DNA from: Methylobacterium sp. J-077
Lineage (GTDB): Bacteria; Pseudomonadota; Alphaproteobacteria; Rhizobiales; Beijerinckiaceae
DNA length: 64,000 bases
Direction: 5' to 3'
NCBI RefSeq assembly: GCF_022829365.1
Contig: NZ_JAKSYJ010000122.1
Coordinates: forward strand, 28,460 to 92,459
The position numbers were made by a program, and so were the translations under genes. The notes below the pieces were generated by a model that did not search any database, was not told the origin of the DNA, and saw nothing but the letters and a program-made list of their open reading frames with translations. Below, one piece after another: positions 19,190-28,320 of the stretch (positions within the stretch are counted from its first letter, which is position 1; the number at the start of each line of letters is the position of its first letter).

Positions 19190-20632
19190 ATGTACCTCCG
19201 GGGGGCGGGCATCTTGCGCAACAACTTTGTCTTGCTGGCTTGTGTGTTATTGGGATTCAGCTCGGCATTTGGAAAAAGTGAAGCCCAGCAGGTAGGCAGC
19301 CAGGTGCCTCAGCCGGCTCGGCGAATAGTTCTCGATCTTCCAGGTGATCCCCGGCGGCCCGTCAAGCTCAGGGTCCCTGTCGTTTTCCCTCCAGGCACCG
19401 GACCGTTTCCGCTGGCCCTATGGAATCACGGGAGCAATGGGGAAGGTCTCATCGTCGACGAGAAAAATGTCGGTCAGAACATGGGCGTCTACTACCTCCT
19501 GTCGAGGGGGTATGCGGTCGCGATGCCATTGATGCGCGGCTTCGGTCAGTCCGGCGGTAGGCTCAGCGCAACCGGCTGTCAGCTTGATGATCTGGCTCAC
19601 GACACTGCGGCCGACCTCCTGGCTGTCATCGATCACTTGGCGAAGCGGTCCGAATTCGCTGCCGATCGTATTCTCGTCGCCGGTTCGAGTTTCGGCGGCT
19701 GGAACTCCCTCGCGCTGGGTGCACTCCAAGGTGCCCGCGTTGCGGCAATCGTCAATTTCTATGGCGGCCTGCATTCGTCAACGTGCCGGAACGATAGCGG
19801 AGCCCTCATCGAAAGTAGCAGCCGGATCGGAGCGAGAAACCCTGTACCGTCGCTGTGGATCTACGGCAGCAATGACCGACTTTTCCCCAAGCCGCTCTGG
19901 CAAGCCATGCATCACGCTTATGTCACAAGGGGAGGGCAAGCCGAACTCGTCGATTTTGGCCTCTATAAAAGCAATTCGCATAAATTGCTCAGCGACCCTT
20001 ACAGCATCGTGTTGTTCGCCGATAAGGTCGATCGCTTCTTAGCCAGCGTCGGGCTGCCGAGCAAAAACGTCCATCCGGAATATGTGCCGATCGAGCCGCC
20101 ACAGCCATCTGGATACGCCTCAATCAACGATATCGATGCAGTGCCGTTCCTCAATGAGCAAGGTCAGGCGCTGTACAAAAAATTCCTCACGGCAGTGCCC
20201 CCCCGAGTCTTCGTGATCGCACCCAACGCGGTAGTTATTTCGGAGACCGGCGGTTTCGATCCGCTGGCTCGTGCAATGACAACGTGCAAGCAACGCAAGG
20301 TCACGTGCTGGCCCTATGCCTTCAACGATGCGGTGGTCTGGGCGTATCCAACACCGTCACCACCGCCCAGCCGCTTCGCGAAACTCGAGGATGTCGACGC
20401 GCTTCCTTACGTCGATGTGGCCGGCAAAACAGCCTACAGGCAATTCTTGACTGCCAAGCGTCCCCGCGCCTTCGTTATCGCGCCAAGCGGCGCATGGTCG
20501 ATGGCTGTGGGTGACGTCGATCCCGTCGCGGCTGCCCTCGCCAAGTGTAGCGGCGAGGATCACGCGACATGTCGGCCCTACGCTGTCGACAGAATGGTGG
20601 TTTGGCCGCAGACTGCGACGGTCGCGCATTGA
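19190..20632 (+). CDS. Secreted alpha/beta hydrolase with two C-terminal tandem modules
   Basis: The 480-residue product has a signal peptide (NFVLLACVLLGFSSAFG), then an alpha/beta-hydrolase domain (about 40-290) of the dienelactone hydrolase type, with the oxyanion-type WNHGSNGEG and nucleophile elbow AGSSFGG (Ser near residue 166). The C-terminus holds two similar modules of about 75 residues (about 300-390 and 395-475): INDIDAVPFLNEQGQALYKK versus LEDVDALPYVDVAGKTAYRQ, both running on to VFVIAP/AFVIAP, a CWPYA/CRPYA Cys pair and a final VVW. Start is ATG 19190; TTG 19214 behind a GGGGGGCGGG run is an alternative closer to the signal peptide. Base composition is visibly lower in GC than the neighbours, suggesting transfer. 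Substrate unknown. Confidence 0.75.
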   Translation: MYLRGAGILRNNFVLLACVLLGFSSAFGKSEAQQVGSQVPQPARRIVLDLPGDPRRPVKLRVPVVFPPGTGPFPLALWNHGSNGEGLIVDEKNVGQNMGVYYLLSRGYAVAMPLMRGFGQSGGRLSATGCQLDDLAHDTAADLLAVIDHLAKRSEFAADRILVAGSSFGGWNSLALGALQGARVAAIVNFYGGLHSSTCRNDSGALIESSSRIGARNPVPSLWIYGSNDRLFPKPLWQAMHHAYVTRGGQAELVDFGLYKSNSHKLLSDPYSIVLFADKVDRFLASVGLPSKNVHPEYVPIEPPQPSGYASINDIDAVPFLNEQGQALYKKFLTAVPPRVFVIAPNAVVISETGGFDPLARAMTTCKQRKVTCWPYAFNDAVVWAYPTPSPPPSRFAKLEDVDALPYVDVAGKTAYRQFLTAKRPRAFVIAPSGAWSMAVGDVDPVAAALAKCSGEDHATCRPYAVDRMVVWPQTATVAH

Positions 20633-20792
20633 CGCGGTCTGCGCGGCCGCGCCGGTTCTTCAGGCGCAGTGCGCCATGTCACCTCGGTTCGGAAGTGCCA
20701 CCGATCGGATCGCAGATTCGACGCAACACCAGACTCTCATTCTGACCTGCGCGTTGCGTCGGACAGATGTTGAACGCGGCGGCGGGCGCGTG

Positions 20793-21116
20793 TCAGAACG
20801 GCAGCTTCATCCCGGGCGGCAGGGGCAAGCCCTTGGTCAGCTCGGCCATGCGCTCCTGCATGGTTGCCTCCGCCTTGCCGCGGGCGTCGTTGCAGGCGGC
20901 CACGATCAGGTCTTCCAGGATCTCGCGCTCGTCGGCGACCATCAAGGATGGGTCGATCGTCACGCCCTTCATCTGGCCCTTGGCGCTCATGGTGACCCGC
21001 ACGGAGCCGCCCCCGGAGGCGCCGGTCACTTCGATCTCGTCGAGCTCGGCCTGCAGGGAGCCCATCTTCTCCTGCATGGCCTGAGCCTGCTTCATGATGC
21101 CCATCAGGTCGCGCAT
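20793..21116 (-). CDS. ybaB: YbaB/EbfC nucleoid-associated protein
   Basis: The 107-residue protein has an MRDLMGIMKQAQAMQEKMG N-terminus, a GGGSVRVTMSAKGQMKGVTIDPSL strand region shortened here to GGGSVRVTMSAKGQ, and a C-terminal KGLPLPPGMKLPF typical of the family. YbaB dimers bind DNA as small chromatin proteins. It lies 82 bases after dnaX on the same strand, the common dnaX-ybaB order. Confidence 0.93.
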   Translation of the reverse strand: MRDLMGIMKQAQAMQEKMGSLQAELDEIEVTGASGGGSVRVTMSAKGQMKGVTIDPSLMVADEREILEDLIVAACNDARGKAEATMQERMAELTKGLPLPPGMKLPF

Positions 21117-21198
21117 GCGGCTCTCTCTCGTCGCGGGTTGGTGAGTCTATCTGGGGACGACGGGGCGGTGTCGCCACGTGCGCCCGGCCGGGCGCGCC

Positions 21199-23079
21199 CT
21201 AGAAGTCCTCGTCCGGGGTCTCGTCCGCCGGGACCGTATCGCCGTCCGCCGAAATCTCCGGCTCGGCCGTGGAAGGGGGCGCGGTCTCGCGCACGTCTAC
21301 GATCTCCGCGCCGGGGAAGCGCGTCAGCACCTCGCGCACGAACGGGTCGGCGGCCGCGTTCTCGCGGCGGGTCTCCGTGGCGGCTTTGACGGCAGCGTCA
21401 AGGGTCGGCGCGCCCGCTTCCCTGGACACGGAGACGACCCAACGCTGGCCCGTCCAGCGCAGGAGCGCGGCCGCGATGTCGGTGGCGAGGCTCGCCCGGC
21501 CGCCCGGGGCGAGGCGGAACTCGATATGGCCTTCCGCGAAACGCACGAGATGGACGTCGCGCTCCAGGGCGGTCTTCAGCAGGATGTCGCGGTTGGCCTC
21601 GGCCAGCGCCACGATATCCTCATAGCGGGCCAGGCGGGATGCGGGCGGGGCGGCCGGCCGTTCCGACGGGGCGGCCATCGCGGTCGGAGCCGGCGCCGCG
21701 ACGGGAATCGCCAAAGGAGCCGCCGAAGGAGCTACGATCGGCATCGGTCTGGGCGCGACGGCCGCCGCCGTCGGCCCGCCACCGCGCAGGTCGGGGACCG
21801 GCGGCAGGGGCGGACGGGCGGAGGGGGGCGTCGCCTCTTCGGCGGGGGCCGATGCGGCCTCGGCCTTGAGCTGGCGCAAAGCCTCGTCCGGAGTCGGCAG
21901 GTCGGCCGCGTAGGCCAGGCGCACGATCGCCATCTCGGCCGCCGCCAGCGGGCGCGGGGCGGCCTGCACCTCGGGGATCGCCTTCAGCAGGATCTGCCAG
22001 GCCCGCGACAGGGCGCGGATCGACAGTTTTTCGGCGAACTGGCCGCCGCGGACCCGCTCGGTCTCGCTGAGCGTCGGATCGGCGGCGGTCTCGGGCACAA
22101 CCTTCAGCCGGGTCACGAGGTGGGTGAAGGCCGCGAGGTCGGACAGCACCACCGACGGGTCGGCGCCGGAATCGTACTGCGCCCGCAATTCCGCGAAGGC
22201 CGCCGGCACGGCGCCGCGCATCACCGCCTCGAACAGGTCGAGGATCCGGGCCCGGTCGGCGAGCCCGAGCATGTCCCGCACGCTCTGGGCGGTGACCGCG
22301 CCGGCCCCGTGGGCGATGGCCTGGTCGAGCAGCGAGAGCGCGTCGCGCACCGAGCCTTCGGCGGCGCGCACGATGGCGCCCAGCGCCTCGTCCTCGGCCT
22401 CGACCCTTTCCGCCGCGCAGACCTTGGCGAGATGCGCGTGCAGGATCGGCGCCTCGACCCGGCGCAGGTCGAAGCGCTGGCAGCGCGACAGGATCGTCAC
22501 CGGGACCTTGCGGATCTCCGTGGTGGCGAACACGAACTTGGCGTGAGGCGGAGGCTCCTCGAGCGTCTTCAGGAAAGCGTTGAACGCCTTCTCGGAGAGC
22601 ATGTGGACCTCGTCGACGATGTAGACCTTGTAGCGCGCCGAGACCGGCCCGTAGCGGATGCCGTCGATGATCGCGCGCACGTCGTCGATGCCGGTATGCG
22701 AGGCGGCATCCATCTCCAGCACGTCCATGTGCCGGGATTCCATGATCGCCGCGCAATGCAGGCCGAGTTCCGGCATCGACACGGTCGGCCCGGTATCGGG
22801 CACGCCGGCGCGGGCGTAGTTGAGGCCGCGGGCGAGGATGCGGGCGGTGGTGGTCTTGCCGACCCCGCGCACGCCGGTCAGCATCCAGGCCTGCGGGATG
22901 CGGTTGGCCGCGAACCCGTTGGCCAGGGTCCGGACCATCGCGTCCTGGCCGATCAGGTCGCCGAAATTGGTGGGGCGGTATTTCCGCGCGAGCACCCGAT
23001 AGGGCGTCGCCGCGCTGGCGGGGCTTGCGAACCCGGGCAGGCCCGGCTCGTCGTCAGGCGTGCCGGTCGAAGCGTCCAT
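21199..23079 (-). CDS. dnaX: DNA polymerase III subunits gamma/tau
   Basis: DnaX is the clamp-loader ATPase, and tau also tethers polymerase to helicase. The 626-residue protein has the Walker A loop GVRGVGKT (69-76), the DEVHMLS Walker B region, the sensor TTEIRKVPVTILSRCQRFDL, domain III and a long alanine/proline-rich linker (about 390-490) before the tau-type C-terminus. The zinc-binding cysteine cluster of E. coli DnaX is reduced to one Cys (LGLHCAAIMESRH), as I recall for Hyphomicrobiales. SRP RNA is encoded just upstream on the same strand. Confidence 0.96.
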   Translation of the reverse strand: MDASTGTPDDEPGLPGFASPASAATPYRVLARKYRPTNFGDLIGQDAMVRTLANGFAANRIPQAWMLTGVRGVGKTTTARILARGLNYARAGVPDTGPTVSMPELGLHCAAIMESRHMDVLEMDAASHTGIDDVRAIIDGIRYGPVSARYKVYIVDEVHMLSEKAFNAFLKTLEEPPPHAKFVFATTEIRKVPVTILSRCQRFDLRRVEAPILHAHLAKVCAAERVEAEDEALGAIVRAAEGSVRDALSLLDQAIAHGAGAVTAQSVRDMLGLADRARILDLFEAVMRGAVPAAFAELRAQYDSGADPSVVLSDLAAFTHLVTRLKVVPETAADPTLSETERVRGGQFAEKLSIRALSRAWQILLKAIPEVQAAPRPLAAAEMAIVRLAYAADLPTPDEALRQLKAEAASAPAEEATPPSARPPLPPVPDLRGGGPTAAAVAPRPMPIVAPSAAPLAIPVAAPAPTAMAAPSERPAAPPASRLARYEDIVALAEANRDILLKTALERDVHLVRFAEGHIEFRLAPGGRASLATDIAAALLRWTGQRWVVSVSREAGAPTLDAAVKAATETRRENAAADPFVREVLTRFPGAEIVDVRETAPPSTAEPEISADGDTVPADETPDEDF

Positions 23080-23117
23080 GCCGTGTCGGGTCGGGCTTCC
23101 GAGCGCCAGGAAATGAG

Positions 23118-23215
23118 GTGGGAGGCTGGACGAAGACCCGCTCGGTCTCGTTAGGGCTGCTTCCTTCCGGACCTGACCCGGTTGGCGAGTGAAACGTCCC
23201 TCGCCAACCCCCCGC
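23118..23215 (-). ncRNA. ffs: Signal recognition particle 4.5S RNA
   Basis: On the minus strand the conserved apical core GGTCAGGTCCGGAAGGAAGC (part of the SRP Alu-less hairpin) is present about 23159-23180, followed by AGCC. The terminal arms pair: GGGGGGTTGG (complement of 23204-23213) with CCAGCCTCCC (complement of 23120-23129), all ten positions pairing if two G-U wobbles are allowed. This gives a hairpin of about 98 nt; the ends are approximate. SRP RNA with Ffh directs signal sequences to the membrane. Its position just before dnaX is common in alphaproteobacteria. Confidence 0.92.
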
Positions 23216-23255
23216 CGGCTATATGGCCGGGCTCTTGGCCGAACGCAAGCGCCGG

Positions 23256-23519
23256 CTACTCGGCCTTGCGCTTCACCACAGCCAGGAGGGTCTTCGAATC
23301 GCGCTTCAGATCGAACCGCTTGCCGTTGGAATGCACCGCGTCTTCGACCTCGATCATCCCGTCATCGAGCTCGATCTCCTTCCACTTGGTGAAGCCCTCC
23401 TGGCGCAGCACGGCCTCGACCTTGGCCTGCTGATCGGGCGGCAACTTCTCGTCGGCCCGGGCGGTGGCGGTGAAGCCGGCGGACAGCGTGAGGGCGAGCA
23501 GGGGGATGGCGAGGCGCAT
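23256..23519 (-). CDS. Small periplasmic PepSY-like protein
   Basis: This 87-residue protein has a signal peptide (MRLAIPLLALTLSAGFTATARA) and a mature part of about 65 residues with a PepSY-like pattern: LPPDQQAKVEAVLRQEGF, then KEIELDDGMIEVEDAV and KRFDLKRDSKTL. PepSY domains often bind or inhibit peptidases, but the function of such stand-alone forms is unknown. It is monocistronic between ffs and the divergent comM. Confidence 0.75.
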   Translation of the reverse strand: MRLAIPLLALTLSAGFTATARADEKLPPDQQAKVEAVLRQEGFTKWKEIELDDGMIEVEDAVHSNGKRFDLKRDSKTLLAVVKRKAE

Positions 23520-23676
23520 GGCGGTCTCCGGTTTTTATTGCGTGCCGGCTTTGAACAGGAAGACCACGCCAGGGTTCCGCGCGATCCGCGATCCTCTTGA
23601 GCCCGCTTCGATTTTCCCGCACAGCTAAGGTTGCCCGTCGCGCCGCTCCGGCTCAGGGGCCCAGGACTGCCGACCT

Positions 23677-25215
23677 ATGGTCACACGCGTCGCCACCGTG
23701 GCGTTCGAGGGGATCGAGGCCCGGGCCGTCGACGTGCAGGTCCAGATCATCCCGGGCAACGTGGTGTTCAACGTGGTCGGCCTGCCCGACAAGGCGGTGG
23801 CGGAATCGCGCGAGCGGGTACGGGGCGCCCTGATCGCCTCCGGTCTGGCGCTGCCGGCCAAGCGCATCACCGTCAACCTCGCCCCGGCCGACCTGCCGAA
23901 GGAGGGCTCGCATTACGATCTCCCGATCGCGCTCGGCGTCATGGCGGCGATCGGGGCGATCCCGGCCGATGCCCTCGGCGGCTATTGCGTGCTGGGCGAG
24001 CTGGCGCTGGACGGCAGCATCACGGCGGTGAACGGCGTGCTGCCGGCCGCCATCGCGGCGGGAGCCCGCGGCCTCGGGCTGATCTGCCCGGCATCCACCG
24101 GATCCGAGGCGGCCTGGGCCGGGGGCGATCTCGACGTGCTCGCCCCGCGCTCGCTGATCCAGCTCGCCAACCACTTCAAGGGCAGCCAGGTCATGGCCCG
24201 GCCGGAGCCCTCGGTCGCCGGACTGACGGGGCCGCTGCCGGATCTGTCCGACATCAAGGGCCAGGAGGGCGCCAAGCGCGCGCTGGAGATCGCGGCGGCC
24301 GGCGGCCACAACCTGCTGATGAACGGTCCGCCCGGCTCCGGGAAGTCGATGCTCGCCGCCCGGCTGCCCTCGATCCTGCCGCCGCTCACGCCCCGGGAGC
24401 TGCTCGACATCTCGATGATCCAGTCGGTGGCGGGCGAATTAAAGGACGGGGCGCTCTCGAACCGCCGGCCGTTCCGGCAGCCGCACCATTCCGCCTCGAT
24501 GGCGGCGCTGGTCGGCGGCGGCCTGGGTGCGCGACCAGGGGAGGTGTCGCTCGCCCATGGCGGGGTGCTGTTCCTGGACGAGCTGCCGGAATTCACCCCG
24601 CAGGTGCTCGACAGCCTGCGCCAGCCGATGGAGACCGGCGAGGTCATGATCGCCCGGGCGAACCACCGGGTGACCTATCCGGCGCGCTTCCAGCTGATCG
24701 CAGCCATGAACCCGTGCCGCTGCGGCCAGGGGCTGGAGCCGGGCTATGCCTGCCGGCGCGGGCCGAACGCACGTTGCATGGCGCAGTATCAGGCGCGGAT
24801 CTCCGGGCCGATGCTCGACCGGATCGATCTGCGCATCGAGGTCCCGGCGGTCACCGCCGCCGACCTGATCCTGCCGCCGCCTTCCGAGGGCTCCCGGGAG
24901 GCCTCGGCCCGGGTCGCCGCCGCCCGCACGCTGCAAACGACGCGCTACGCTGCCCGCGCCCTGCCGGCCGCCACCACCAATGCCACCTGCCCGTCGACGC
25001 TGATCGAGGAGGTCGCGTCCCCCGATGCCGAGGGCACGGCCCTGATCCGGCAGGCGGCCGAGAGCATGCGCCTCTCTGCCCGCGGCTTCCACCGGACCCT
25101 GCGGGTGGCCCGCACGCTGGCCGATCTCGACGGCGAGGCGCAGGTGCGCCGGCTGCATCTGGCCGAGGCTTTGTCTTACCGAGGCCGGGGCGACGCGTCG
25201 GCGGCGGCGGCGTGA
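23677..25215 (+). CDS. comM: YifB/ComM-family Mg-chelatase-like AAA ATPase
   Basis: ComM is a hexameric helicase that promotes branch migration in natural transformation of some species; the family is widespread in non-competent bacteria too. The 512-residue protein has the N-terminal Lon-protease-like domain (about 1-180, FNVVGLPDKAVAESRERVR), the Walker A loop GPPGSGKS (about 218-225), Walker B LFLDELPEF, and the C-terminal Mg-chelatase domain with an AMNPCRCG zinc-like motif. Its TGA overlaps the GTG of the next gene (GTGA), coupling it to a phosphatase-kinase fusion. Confidence 0.93.
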   Translation: MVTRVATVAFEGIEARAVDVQVQIIPGNVVFNVVGLPDKAVAESRERVRGALIASGLALPAKRITVNLAPADLPKEGSHYDLPIALGVMAAIGAIPADALGGYCVLGELALDGSITAVNGVLPAAIAAGARGLGLICPASTGSEAAWAGGDLDVLAPRSLIQLANHFKGSQVMARPEPSVAGLTGPLPDLSDIKGQEGAKRALEIAAAGGHNLLMNGPPGSGKSMLAARLPSILPPLTPRELLDISMIQSVAGELKDGALSNRRPFRQPHHSASMAALVGGGLGARPGEVSLAHGGVLFLDELPEFTPQVLDSLRQPMETGEVMIARANHRVTYPARFQLIAAMNPCRCGQGLEPGYACRRGPNARCMAQYQARISGPMLDRIDLRIEVPAVTAADLILPPPSEGSREASARVAAARTLQTTRYAARALPAATTNATCPSTLIEEVASPDAEGTALIRQAAESMRLSARGFHRTLRVARTLADLDGEAQVRRLHLAEALSYRGRGDASAAAA

Positions 25216-26960
25216 GCGGCGCGGGCGCGCCGACCGTCACGATCGGCCAGGCCAGCGCGGCCGGGCGGAAGGAGGCCAACCAGGATTTTCACGGGGTGCT
25301 GGTGCCGTCACAGCCGGCGCTCGGCCTGAAGGGCATCGCGGTGGCGCTCGCCGACGGGATCAGCAGCAGCGCGGTCGGCGCCCTGGCGAGCGAGACCGCG
25401 GTCAAGAGCTTCCTCAGCGACTACTACGCCACCCCCGACACGTGGTCGGTGAAGTCTTCGGCGCAGAGGGTGATCGCGGCGACGAATTCCTGGCTCTACG
25501 CCCTGACGCGGCGCGGCCTCGACCCGCACGATGCCGACAAGGGCTACGTCACGACCTTCGACGCGCTGGTGCTGAAGGCGCGCACCGCGCACCTGTTCCA
25601 TGTCGGCGATGCCCGGATCTGGCGCGTGGCCGGGCGCTCGCTGGAACAGCTCACCGAGGATCACCGGGTCGTGGTCTCGGCGGCGGAATCGTATCTCGGC
25701 CGGGCGCTGGGGGCGGGCGGGCATGTCGAGATCGACTATCACGCGGTGACCGTGGAGGCCGGCGACCTCTTCGTGCTCACCACTGACGGTGTCCACGAGC
25801 ATGTCCGCCCGCGGGACATGGTCGCCACGATCGCGGGGGCGGGGGACGATCTCGAGTCTGCCGCCCGGACGATCGTGGAAACGGCCTGCGAGGCCGGGAG
25901 CCCGGATAACCTGACCGTCCAGATCGTGCGGATCGACTCCGTGCCCGAGGGCGACGCCGCCGATCTGCTCGGCGGCGTCGAGAGCCTCGACCCGGCGCCG
26001 CTGCTCGATCCGCCGGCCGAATTCGATGGCTACCGGCTGCTGCGCACGCTGCATTCCGGGCCGCGCAGCCGGGTCTACCTGGCGATCGATGCGCAGACGG
26101 GGGATCAGGTCGCCCTGAAGGTCCTGTCGCTCGACCTGCGCGACGACCCGGCCCAGCGCAAGCGCTTCGCCCTGGAGGAGTGGATCGCCCGGCGGATCGA
26201 CAGCCCGCACGTGCTCAAGGCCCAACCGCAGACCCGGCGGCGAAGCCACCTCTACACGGTGATGCGCTACGTCGAGGGCCAGACCCTGACCCAGTGGATG
26301 CGCGACCACCCGACGCCCGAGCTTGAGGCTGTGCGCGGCCTCATCGAGCAGCTGGCCAAGGGCGTGCAGGCCTTCCACCGGCGGGAGATGGTCCATCAGG
26401 ATCTCCGGCCCGACAACGTCCTGCTCGACACGGCCGGGACCGTGCAGGTCATCGATTTCGGCGCCACCACGGTGGCCGGGGTGGTGGAGGGCGATCCGCA
26501 GATCGACGCCGCCGAGATCCTGGGGACGGTGCAGTACACCGCGCCCGAGTGCTTCCTCGGCGAGCCTTCCACGGCCGGTTCCGACATTTTCGCGGTGGGC
26601 GTCATCGCCTACCAGATGCTGACCGGCCGGCTGCCCTACGGTGACGGGGTGCCCCGGGCGCTGACCCGGGCCGCCCAGCGCAAGCTCCGCTACGTCTCGG
26701 CCCGGACTACCCGGCCGCTCCTGCCGGCCTGGGTCGATGGCGCGCTACACAATGCCGTGCATCCCGATCCCGCCCGGCGCTACCGGGCGCTCTCGGAATT
26801 CGTCCACGACCTCCGGCATCCGAATCCCGCTTTCACCGAGACGCGCCGGGCCGCGCTGCTGGAGCGGGACCCGCTGCTGTTCTGGCGGCTGCTGTCGCTG
26901 GTGCTGGCGCTCATCGCGCTCGGTCTGGCCGGCATCCTGATCGCCCACCCGCCCCGGTGA
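25212..26960 (+). CDS. PP2C phosphatase-Ser/Thr kinase fusion with C-terminal membrane anchor
   Basis: The 582-residue protein joins an N-terminal PPM/PP2C phosphatase (about 5-240; EANQDFHG, ALADGISS, VGDARIW, TTDGVHEH and SPDNLTVQIV supply metal aspartates) to a Hanks-type kinase (about 270-530; VALKVL lysine near 300, catalytic HQDLRPDN near 394, DFG near 415, and the GTVQYTAPECF activation segment), ending in one membrane helix (about 554-578). Both domains look catalytically intact, so one protein could phosphorylate and dephosphorylate targets at the inner membrane. Start is GTG 25212, overlapping the comM stop by GTGA. Substrates are unknown. Confidence 0.92.
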   Translation: MSGAGAPTVTIGQASAAGRKEANQDFHGVLVPSQPALGLKGIAVALADGISSSAVGALASETAVKSFLSDYYATPDTWSVKSSAQRVIAATNSWLYALTRRGLDPHDADKGYVTTFDALVLKARTAHLFHVGDARIWRVAGRSLEQLTEDHRVVVSAAESYLGRALGAGGHVEIDYHAVTVEAGDLFVLTTDGVHEHVRPRDMVATIAGAGDDLESAARTIVETACEAGSPDNLTVQIVRIDSVPEGDAADLLGGVESLDPAPLLDPPAEFDGYRLLRTLHSGPRSRVYLAIDAQTGDQVALKVLSLDLRDDPAQRKRFALEEWIARRIDSPHVLKAQPQTRRRSHLYTVMRYVEGQTLTQWMRDHPTPELEAVRGLIEQLAKGVQAFHRREMVHQDLRPDNVLLDTAGTVQVIDFGATTVAGVVEGDPQIDAAEILGTVQYTAPECFLGEPSTAGSDIFAVGVIAYQMLTGRLPYGDGVPRALTRAAQRKLRYVSARTTRPLLPAWVDGALHNAVHPDPARRYRALSEFVHDLRHPNPAFTETRRAALLERDPLLFWRLLSLVLALIALGLAGILIAHPPR

Positions 26961-26970
26961 ACAGTGAGGT

Positions 26971-27690
26971 TCAGCCGTCGAGCTCCGGATACCGGCGAAA
27001 GATCCCGTCCTCGTTGAACGGGATGCGCCGGTCGCTCGCGAGATAGGCGGCGATCCGCGGGCGCTGCGCCACCGCCTCGTGCAGCCGGGCGACATGGGGC
27101 GTGTCGCGCAAAGCCACGGCGGTCGCTTTCGGGAAGGCGTAGCGCAGGCCGGCGACGAGCTGGAATAGGGACAGGTCGGCGTAAGACAGCGTCGAGCCGG
27201 CCAGGCATTCGCCCCCGTTCGCCGCCAACACGCGCTCGAAATAGCCGAAAAACTTGGGGATTCGCTCCGCGCGAAAACCCTTCGCCCGGCGCAACGCCTC
27301 CGGCTTCTGGTCGGCGTAGTACAGGCCGACTCCGAGGGGGTGGTGGGTGTCGTGCGCCTCGTCCACCGCATCCGCGATGGTGAGCTGGATCTGGTGCGTC
27401 CAGATCCGGTCCGCCTCCGAGGCGCCGACGAGGCCGAGCCGGGGCCCGAGATACAGCAGGATCGCGGTACTCTGCCCGATCATGATCGCGCCGTCGCGGA
27501 GGAACGGCGGTGCGAAGGGCGGTCGGGGATTGTTCGGATCGGCAAGGCGGTCGAGCATCGGCTCGATGCCGCCGGCGTCGTCGTCCCGGCGCGCGACATC
27601 GACATAGTCGGCGCCGGCTTCCTCGAGGGCGAGGCGGACGAACTCGCCGCGCCCCTGGATCATCGGCCAGTAATGCAGCTCGTAGGGCAT
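26971..27690 (-). CDS. Glutathione S-transferase family protein
   Basis: The 239-residue protein has an N-terminal thioredoxin-like domain (MPYELHYWPMIQGRGEFVR, then MIGQSTAILLYLGPRLGL supplying the glutathione-binding Gln-Ser) and an all-helical C-terminal domain with LAGSTLSYADLSLFQLV, the N-capping/hydrophobic staple motif. Residues near the N-terminus (Tyr-Trp, then Arg-Gly) resemble sigma/alpha-type GSTs. ATG 27690 is chosen because AGGAG lies 7 bases upstream. It is convergent with the phosphatase-kinase gene. Substrate unknown. Confidence 0.87.
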   Translation of the reverse strand: MPYELHYWPMIQGRGEFVRLALEEAGADYVDVARRDDDAGGIEPMLDRLADPNNPRPPFAPPFLRDGAIMIGQSTAILLYLGPRLGLVGASEADRIWTHQIQLTIADAVDEAHDTHHPLGVGLYYADQKPEALRRAKGFRAERIPKFFGYFERVLAANGGECLAGSTLSYADLSLFQLVAGLRYAFPKATAVALRDTPHVARLHEAVAQRPRIAAYLASDRRIPFNEDGIFRRYPELDG

Positions 27691-27737
27691 CGCATCTCCT
27701 GGACCAAGACGGTTCACCCCAAGCGGGTGGTTCCCGA

Positions 27738-28184
27738 TCAGTTGGCCGGGGATTCGCTGTCCGAAACCTTCTCGGGCGGCGGCTCGGCGCTGGCGACGGC
27801 CTTGTGGGCCAGCATCGGCTGCAGGTGCTCGGCGAGCTGTTGGTCGAGATGCTTGACGTAGGCGCCCTTGAAGTAGCGCTCGCCCGTCCGCGCGCCGTAG
27901 ATCCGATCATGCGCCTGGATCATCGCGGCGACCTCCGGACGGCACAGGAAGCCGGTGATGCCCACGGCCTCGTACCAGTGGCCGGCCCGGGCCTCGGCGG
28001 TCGCCTTGGGGTTCGCCAGAACGGTCTCGGCGAAGCACGCCGTCGCCGCCTGCCGCAGCGGGGTCATGACCTTCTCGGCTTCCACCTGGTTCACGGCCGG
28101 AGCGGCCGGATGCCGGTGGGGACGCGCCTGCGCGGTCGAGACGAGCGTGAGGACGGCGAAGGTGGCGAGGATCGTGGACTTCAT
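27738..28184 (-). CDS. Secreted hypothetical protein
   Basis: I do not recognise this 148-residue protein. It has a signal peptide (MKSTILATFAVLTLVSTAQA) and a His/Pro-rich stretch just after it (RPHRHPAAPA). The helical mature domain has two Cys residues (ACFAETV and GFLCRPEV) that could form a disulfide, and it ends in a charged tail. It lies 48 bases upstream of the GST gene on the same strand. A periplasmic role is inferred from the signal peptide only. Confidence 0.6.
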   Translation of the reverse strand: MKSTILATFAVLTLVSTAQARPHRHPAAPAVNQVEAEKVMTPLRQAATACFAETVLANPKATAEARAGHWYEAVGITGFLCRPEVAAMIQAHDRIYGARTGERYFKGAYVKHLDQQLAEHLQPMLAHKAVASAEPPPEKVSDSESPAN

Positions 28185-28320
28185 GCGGGCGGCCTCGTCG
28201 GGTGTCCGAACGGCGTTCAGCATTCCCTCATGATTGCGTCGGGATCGCGGCTGACGGCGTGCTGCATCCGCCCGATCTCGGGCAAGATGCGGACCATTTC
28301 GCGACCGTGACCGCGCGGCC

